Positions 56,881 to 64,000 of a DNA stretch of 64,000 bases are shown in pieces. Under the pieces are notes generated by a model. That model worked only from the letters and a program-made list of their open reading frames with translations, had not been told where the DNA came from and made no database searches. The translations under genes and the position numbers were made by a program. Source of the DNA: Burhinus oedicnemus (taxonomy: Eukaryota > Chordata > Aves > Charadriiformes > Burhinidae). Every line of letters begins with the position of its first letter. Within the stretch, counting starts at the first letter, position 1. The stretch lies in NCBI GenBank assembly GCA_008921705.1, contig VFFE01007040.1, positions 218,725 through 282,724 of the forward strand, given 5' to 3'.

Positions 56881-59800
56881 TAAGCTAAAGGGGCCTTTCG
56901 TTTTTCTTCTACAAACTGTCTTATGCTCTTACATGTCCTACAGATGGTTGATACAGTTTCTTGAGTGCTCTGAGTCAAGCCCAAAGAACTCTTTCCTTAC
57001 CTGTAAGATTGAAAATGTAGCATATCAATGGTTGCACTCCACTGGGTAAAGGGGAGTAGATGACATTATCTCTGTATAATAGCACCATCTAATTTAATGT
57101 TCTGTGTTCTTTGGGTTCTAACTGTTCCAATATGAAATGTTAAGTAATATGGATGCAGGTTTACCTTCAGACTCAGCCTGCTAGATTTTAGCTGTGCCGT
57201 GTTCTGTACATAGTAAACTTACTGACATGCACATGACTTATTGACGCTTATTCTTCTTGATTGACATATTTCTCAGCTTGACCTAAAGGTTAAGACTAGA
57301 ATCAGGGGAATCTTATATGAGAGGCGCTTCCCAGAATAGATTTGAAGTATAGCTGGAGAGGCTCCATGTAACCAAGAAATAAATTGAATTGTCCAGGTCA
57401 CAAAAGCGTAGAGAAATACTTTTCTAAAGATAGTTTTATTTTACCTTAAAAAATAGTTGATTAAAACCCACACAGTAAAGACTTGTCTGATAGGAACTAT
57501 TTCTTAGAATTCTGTAATTCAGGCATGACTTAATTGTTTTTAAGTTGCTTAAAAAAAAAGAGTCTTTTTTTCTTCTTCTGTTGATTTGAAAATATACAAA
57601 GAATAAAAGCAGCAAAATACTTTGTGTAAAGATCTGAAATACTGGGTAAATGTATTGTAACGTGTCAATTTGGCAGAAGGGTACTACTGAAAATGGTTTC
57701 TGTGAACATCAAGAAATATCTCAGCATCATAGATGTAGCCTGTTGTCATAGTATTATATTTGTGTTTTGAGACAGGAAAGATAGTCGCAATCTATCCATC
57801 CTGTTAATGGAATTATACTGTCGCAGTTATTTATCTTAAAAGAAAGACACTCTTATTTTTTTTAGAACAGTTTCCATATCTAGGTGATTTTCCTAGAGGT
57901 TTTCCTCTACACATTTAAAATTTTGTAAAAATAGTATTGGAATGATATTTTAAAAACATTTTATGGTTCAAAACAAGTACAGAATTTCAGAAGACAACAG
58001 ATTTTGAAAGCTATATTTTGTTCCAGGTGCAAAGCATACATTTCAGTGGACTGTTGAAAGACTCTAGGATAATATGTGGATTTTCATGTTTAACATTCAA
58101 AAACAAATTATGTTGAATAAACACTGAATCAATATCTCATGAACATGACAAAACAGTGATTCTAATAAAAAATTACACTCTTTCAGAGCAACGCAGAAAA
58201 GGTTAATCTTAAAAAGAAAAGGAATTAGTAATTCATGTTTAACTCTAAATGCTAGTTTCTTGTCCAATTAAGATCCATCTGCTCATAGCTTTTTTTGCGC
58301 ATATCAAACGTGATGTTCAGACAAAAAAAATTTCAAAAGTCTTCATGCAGAGAGGGAATAACATCCTCATTAATGAGAATTGTGCATCGTTCCTATTAAT
58401 CTGGCACAAAAAATATAGCAATCTAATGAGTTATCTGTGCTTGTTGTAAGATGGCTTGAAGATTAATCTTTGTTAACTACTTGTTTAATGTTACAGTTAA
58501 TAATTAGTTGCCTTGTAGCCCTCTATCATCCATCACTTTGCTGAACTGAATAAGTTCTTTTTTTTAACTTATAAGAGGTTGTTTATCTTTGCTTAAGGCT
58601 ACTTTGGATAAAAGATATCTGAAAGGTTATAGAGTGCTGATTCTGTGAGAGTTTATTCTGCATGCAAACGACAAATCATTCTTTATAAGTTTCCATGTTT
58701 ATTGCTTTCCACAATAAAAAAGAACTTTTTATTGTCATTTTATTTAACATAAATGGAAACGACATAACTTTTTATCATGTTGACCCATAAATATTTTCAT
58801 ACATTCTTCTGTGGAAATTGGACGTAGGTGAATTAGCATAATCTACTGTGCACTACAAATATTTTCTGAAATCTGTAAAGATTAAATTCTAATTGCTTTT
58901 ATTTTGGCAGAGAATTTCCCCAACTTTCGCTATCTTAGAGACTAATAACAATTTAGAAACAAAACATTTAATACCACTGGTCTTTAAGAATTAAATTTTG
59001 CTTCCAGTAGGACCTTGTCTTGAAGAGGGCCATATGACTTTGGCTTTTCTGCCTAGAACTGTACTCCAGTATTTGACGTGTTGCTGATTTGTGAATTATC
59101 CTCCATGTTCATACTGTATAAATTAATTTTACATCAAAGAAATTTCTCTCAAGAGCTGGAAACAAAGTGTGTGATCAATAGACAATTTTTTTTCCCTGTA
59201 AAGTAGAAATCATTACAGTAAAACTAAAAAGGTAAAATAACAGATAAATAAATAAAGGTTAGCATTTATTTTCAACAAAATCAGCAAATTAAAAGTTACA
59301 GTTGCCACTGTGATGATATCTCAATCCCCTGACACATACGTTGCATTCTGTTTTGCAGCACATGATATTAGCTTTAATACTTTAATATATTTATACAAAG
59401 TAGCTGAGTTAAAAGTGCCCGGGGACTATAATTTTAAATATGTTGTCTTTTGTGTGCATAACACCATGGCCATAATGCTCCATTAATGTATATTTCCTCA
59501 TTTAATTATGTAAAGAATTTATTACACACCTTCTGCTCTGCTGTATACTGCACTATAGAATGATTAGCGTGATCTTCAGCTAGTGAGAAGGGTATAACTC
59601 AGGTGAAATCTTGAAGCTACAATCGTTTGCAGCAGCTGAGATTCTGTTCTGGTATGATTAGCATGGAGGGGATACAGCATATTAACATCAAGACGTTGTA
59701 AGGTCTTTACTTGCCTTGCAATAGATTTTCCCTGAAATTGGAATGTTAATTCTAGTCTCTTGGGAAAGAACAGCTGCCTGATCGCCTGCTTCATTACAGG

Positions 59801-62800
59801 GGTGTAAATCAGAAAGAACTCCCTGAAGTCAGTGAAGTTATTCAAGTATGAAAAGCAGTGTGACACCCTCATCAGGCTTGAAAGATTGCATAAGGTGACC
59901 TGAAATAAGCTTGTAGTGTGATAGAAGAAGTGCCTATAATGTACTTTCATTTGGTTTATAAGTAAAGAATAATTTTAGACCCACACCTTTTACATTCTTG
60001 TCAGAGACATTCTTGGTGCAGTAAAAGCTGACAAGGTGCATTTTTTTTTTCTTCTTGACTTATAAATCCGAGGCTGATTAGAGAAACTTTGGAGCTGATG
60101 TGGAACAAAAGCTGGTTTTAATAGTAAATATTTATTGAGCTATTTATTCTTTGGTTTAGTACCTTCTTTAACATACACCACCTACTCAATGTTAAAATGA
60201 ATTAATGCCAACTGAAATAAAACATATTTCAGGAATTTCAGGTATAAAATGTTGCTGTTTGGTTTTCAAGATATTGCAGCACAAGACAATTTTGCAAATT
60301 GGAAAGAATTTCTCCAGAAAGACACTCTAATTTCTGCTTCTTTATTGCATATTGGTGAGGTCTTCACCAGCCTGGACCATAGCCAGAGGTGATGAGAGAG
60401 GTTTGCCAGTTGTGGGAAATTTGGATAGCCAAATCTGTCATCATCACTGCTGCTTTAGGAAAGGAAGCTATTAATTCACAGTAGTGTAACGAGCAGGTTG
60501 TAGGAATGGCTGTCAAAAGAATGCAAGGGGCATTTGGTAACTAAACATCCAGCTATAGCTGTGAACGTGGGCTGTTTCTCTGATGTCAAATGATGTGTGT
60601 GGCAAAACCGAAGCCAGTAGAGGTAGAAATAATGGTGCAGGTGTATCTCCATGAAGGGAAAAATGAAGATACTCTATGATTCCATAACACCAATTCCTTT
60701 CTACAGTATGAGACTGCAATATAAGGAACAGGTATGAACTTCTTTCTGCTTGATCATCTTTCTGAAGAGTTATTACACAGTCTAAAGGGATATTATAAGC
60801 TAATTTGACAATTTTATTTGCTGCCTAGCTTCCTGTGGCTGATGACAGAGTTGAAACCAGAGCTGAAACTTTCATTCATTTCTCTCTTTCCAAGAATGTA
60901 AGAACAAAGTGCAGCCATGGTGAATGCAAGCACAACACTGGAAATGATTAAAGTGACTGTGCATGTGGAAAGGTCCTGGGTTATGTGACACGCATGAAAC
61001 AGTAGATGACACTCACACCTTTCCCTTCAGTTTCTGTGGGGAGTTGTATGAGATGAGGTCAATGCCCAGTGGAAAGAACTTTCTGTTCTTATTTAATTGA
61101 AAATCCCATGCCTATGGTTAACTCCTACAAGAAACAAACCCAGTGTGAGTTAGTTACCTTATTCTGTGGTCTGACATATAATTTATATCAGATTGAATCA
61201 ACAAACATAAAAAAAAAGTTGATTTTTTAGATACTACCTTGAGTGTGTAGTATTTTACCCAAGCCAGATTTTCCGCTTTACTTTAGAAAACATTGTTTTG
61301 CTTAACAAATTATTAATACTTTCTAGAATGTAAAGCTTTATTAAATTATTAAAAAGTTTCAAACATTATGCTCTGTACATTTCTGATAAACCATAGTATT
61401 GCATAAGTACTACTACAATATAAACCATAAGTGATCATTTTCGGATTAAGGACAGAACATAGCTCCGTACTGCTATCAATGAGTAAGAAAACACCAGATT
61501 TTAAATTTCTCTTGCATAAAAGTTTTTACAATCTTTAATAAAAGACAGTGATTCTTTCCCTCTTACATAATAATTCCTCACTGTTATCGAGAAGTCTGGC
61601 AAATGTTTTGTCCACAATAAAGTCATGTAAAATATCTGGTGACATCAAAGGTAGTGTCGTTTCATTTTACTCATACTGGAATGATATTTCCCATCAAGAT
61701 TGCTCTTTCAGGTTAACAGCTATGTACATTTGAATGTATCAGTGTGTGTTTATTGAAAGATTAATTGATTTATAATGGCAAAAGTTTTGTGTAAAAATAC
61801 AGAGATGTGTATTTTTTCCCCTTTGTTTTATGCGTGGTGTAAATTTAATGGGATGATATTCAGATCTAAAAATGCCCTTGAAAATGTTGGCATTGACAAG
61901 ATCCCCTTGATTCCCACTTCAGTGAACATCTACTGATAAACTGCACAGGTAGTCAGCAACCATGTTTTCCATCTTTAGAAAACACAGAAAACAGAAAATT
62001 TTGTCACCTACTTCTCTAAGAATGAGTCTGTGAGAGTAGAAGCGGTGTACCCTGGTCATGTAGCAAAGACAGGTGAGTCAGGGAGCGAGAGCATCAGCGA
62101 ACCAGTCTCTGTTCCACGACCACTCCAGCATCTGTGATGGCAGAGAAACAGTTTCACCATCAGCATAAATTTTGGCTTGCAGGTACGGTGTGTCTTTCAT
62201 TAATTCATATGCATGTTTCTGCTTCTCACACAGACAGGCTTCATCCATCAAAACTGTTTTCTCTTTAGAGACATATTAAAACTTATTGCCTTAAGTATCC
62301 CAGGGGAAATCTACACTCCTATACGCAAGGAAATCATGGCACTCCTCCTGCCTTTTTCTGATATATGCTCTATCTCTGACTTTGGAGATGGTCAGCCCAG
62401 CAAATGCATGTCCCACAGCATAACCTTCACAGAAACCACCTGGTTTTCATTGGTCACATGAGCTTCTCAAAGTTACAGCTACTGTAAAGCACAATAGTTT
62501 CTATCTGAGAAAACTAAATTAATTCTAAGATGCTGTCAATAACTTAACTTTTCACACGCTCACAACTTTCCAAGACTGGATGACAGTATTGTGCAACCTG
62601 GTATTGCATATTATTTCCAAATGAACAGACTGTGCTGTAGTGATTTCAGATTAGGTGCATTATCTTAAATTATCAATTTATCGATTATCAGTCACAGAGA
62701 TAAATGCCAGTTTCTCATTAAAAAGCATAATAAGGCACAGTACCAAAAAAGATTAGGAGAATGTTTCACTTAACTGAAACCTTTGGCTGTAATTTGCCCC

Positions 62801-64000
62801 CTTACATTTGAGATGAACTGAGAGATACAAAATGATTTACCTCCTGGAATGGAGAAGTGCAGCTGTCTCATGCTCTGTAATCAATAGTGAATATAAATTT
62901 TGCATTATAGTATGAAATTTGGGTATAAAAATATGGGAGGAATAGGCTCTTTATAGAGTGGCTTAATCATGTGGCTGTTGACAAGGATTTTCATAATCGC
63001 CTGGCTACTGAGGTAAGGAGGTTCTTAATTAACAATATAAATATGGGAAACAGGAAGGGATCAACCTTCCAACAGGAGGTTGGAAGAACAGGAAGTCACC
63101 AACCACTTAGGTGATTTGAGTAGAGGTTGAGTACTTGTCCATAAAATAAATTGATTAATGTTTCATCTCTCTAGCTACTTTTTAAGAGAGAGAAAAAAAG
63201 TTTCATTTTAACAGTCTGCTAAAAGATTGTCATTCACCTAGATCTTGTCAGACTCTCTCCTCTACTCTGTAACCAAGTATCAGAAGTGGGAATTACTCTG
63301 ACCTAACTTCACCAACTTAAAAATCAGTTTGAAACATTCGGTTCAGCCCCTTATATTGCTATGGAGGTACTTCCAAAGGCAGAATGTTCCCCACCTATTT
63401 TTTCATTTGAATTTTAAACTCTACTTTTTTTCTTTTTTTTTTCTTTTTCTTTAAACTTTAGTTACTAATCACTACTTTGAATAAAGGGCTCTGTTAGTGA
63501 ATTAGGACACCTGTCCCCACAAACAACTCTGCAATTTCCATTAAGAAAATAAAATCCAAACTACCAAACTGGATTTCTTTTTTTGTTTTTTTTTTTGTTT
63601 TTTTTCTCAAAGGAAAATGAGTAAGTTTATTATTTATTTTGAGGGTTTGTGAAAATAGGAGCTACTTTACTCAAAGGATGTTATTTTTTAAAAGTGACAT
63701 TTTTTTTGTAGTCTTATGAACAGAGTACTAATAAATAAAAACTTTCAACAAAACTGCACCATGTAGTCATAACCCAAGATGGTACCTCTACAGAGCCTCA
63801 GGCAAACAGGTGTGGGAAAGGGGAGGATCAGATGGGTTTCATTTGTGATAAACTATGTTTGAGAATAGTGCAAATAGCTTCATTTAGTTCTCTATTCAGG
63901 ATCGTGTGATGAATGAGTGTGTGAGCAAGGAGTAGGTAACAGGGACTAGATTTTTTTTGTATATGTGACTTGTGGCTGCTTTATTATGTGAAGCTCAGGT
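56881..64000. other. Unique AT-rich DNA, no gene recognised
   Basis: Seven kilobases without a recognised repeat family. Open frames are short; the longest, 124 codons at 59576-59950 on the minus strand, has no identifiable domain. Blocks at about 58.24-58.56 and 59.33-59.56 kb are complex and rich in TTAAT/ATTAA words, like conserved noncoding elements. T-rich tracts lie at 63425-63452 and 63578-63605. A Cys-spaced reading frame with a stop at 60908-61000 is discussed in the findings. Confidence 0.5.
63578..63605. repeat. T-rich tract
   Basis: A T run interrupted by two single G residues. A similar T/C tract lies at 63425-63452. Low-complexity sequence with no element attached. Confidence 0.9.

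Noticed and set aside
1..64000. tRNA, rRNA, snRNA, CRISPR array, bacterial-type operon or phage structure
   Set aside because: No cloverleaf with A/B-box words, no rRNA text, no regularly spaced repeats and no dense coding were seen on either strand. The sequence is of vertebrate intergenic type.

Overview
The window reads as an intergenic (or very long intronic) segment of a bird genome. It is AT-rich and has no recognisable cellular exon, rRNA, tRNA, CRISPR array or operon. The avian call rests on its interspersed repeats. Nearly all are CR1 LINE retrotransposons, 5'-truncated and ending in short 8-bp repeats (ATTCTATG or ATTCTGTG type) in place of a poly(A) tail. There is also one solo retroviral LTR of a kind I associate with birds. 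The species cannot be named from this sequence.

Layout. 1-16.5 kb: unique AT-rich DNA with two very old plus-strand CR1 tails (about 2.04-2.41 and 7.40-7.79 kb), an exact 18-bp tandem duplication (6965-7000) and a (CT)17 microsatellite (12308-12342). 16.5-19.7 kb: two plus-strand CR1 copies, one a 2.1-kb fragment with most of a broken reverse-transcriptase frame. 22.4-23.16 kb: a 754-bp solo LTR flanked by the perfect 5-bp duplication TACCT. 26.58-27.24 kb: a minus-strand CR1 whose last 185 codons are still open. 33.33-35.75 kb: the longest CR1 copy, minus strand, running from endonuclease to the 3' end, with catalytic residues of both enzymes lost. 35.7-46.4 kb: mostly unique DNA with a 171-codon ORF of unknown meaning in a locally GC-richer patch. 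46.36-55.08 kb: five minus-strand CR1 copies, one only 49 bp long. Around them, at about 50.15-50.64 and 55.13-56.88 kb, lie plus-strand remains of a much older CR1-clade element that three of the younger copies appear to interrupt. 56.9-64 kb: unique AT-rich DNA, part of which looks like candidate conserved noncoding sequence.

No genes work together here. What can be read is a history of insertions: an old LINE layer, a retroviral insertion reduced to one LTR, and several rounds of younger CR1 tails from at least three lineages, judged by their different 3' ends. Nothing in the sequence supports a new biological system. The points most worth checking are the nested LINE structure at 50-57 kb, the well-delimited solo LTR, the CR1 lineages, and a few hairpins and candidate conserved stretches. 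Comparisons with CR1 and LTR consensus sequences are from memory and were not computed.
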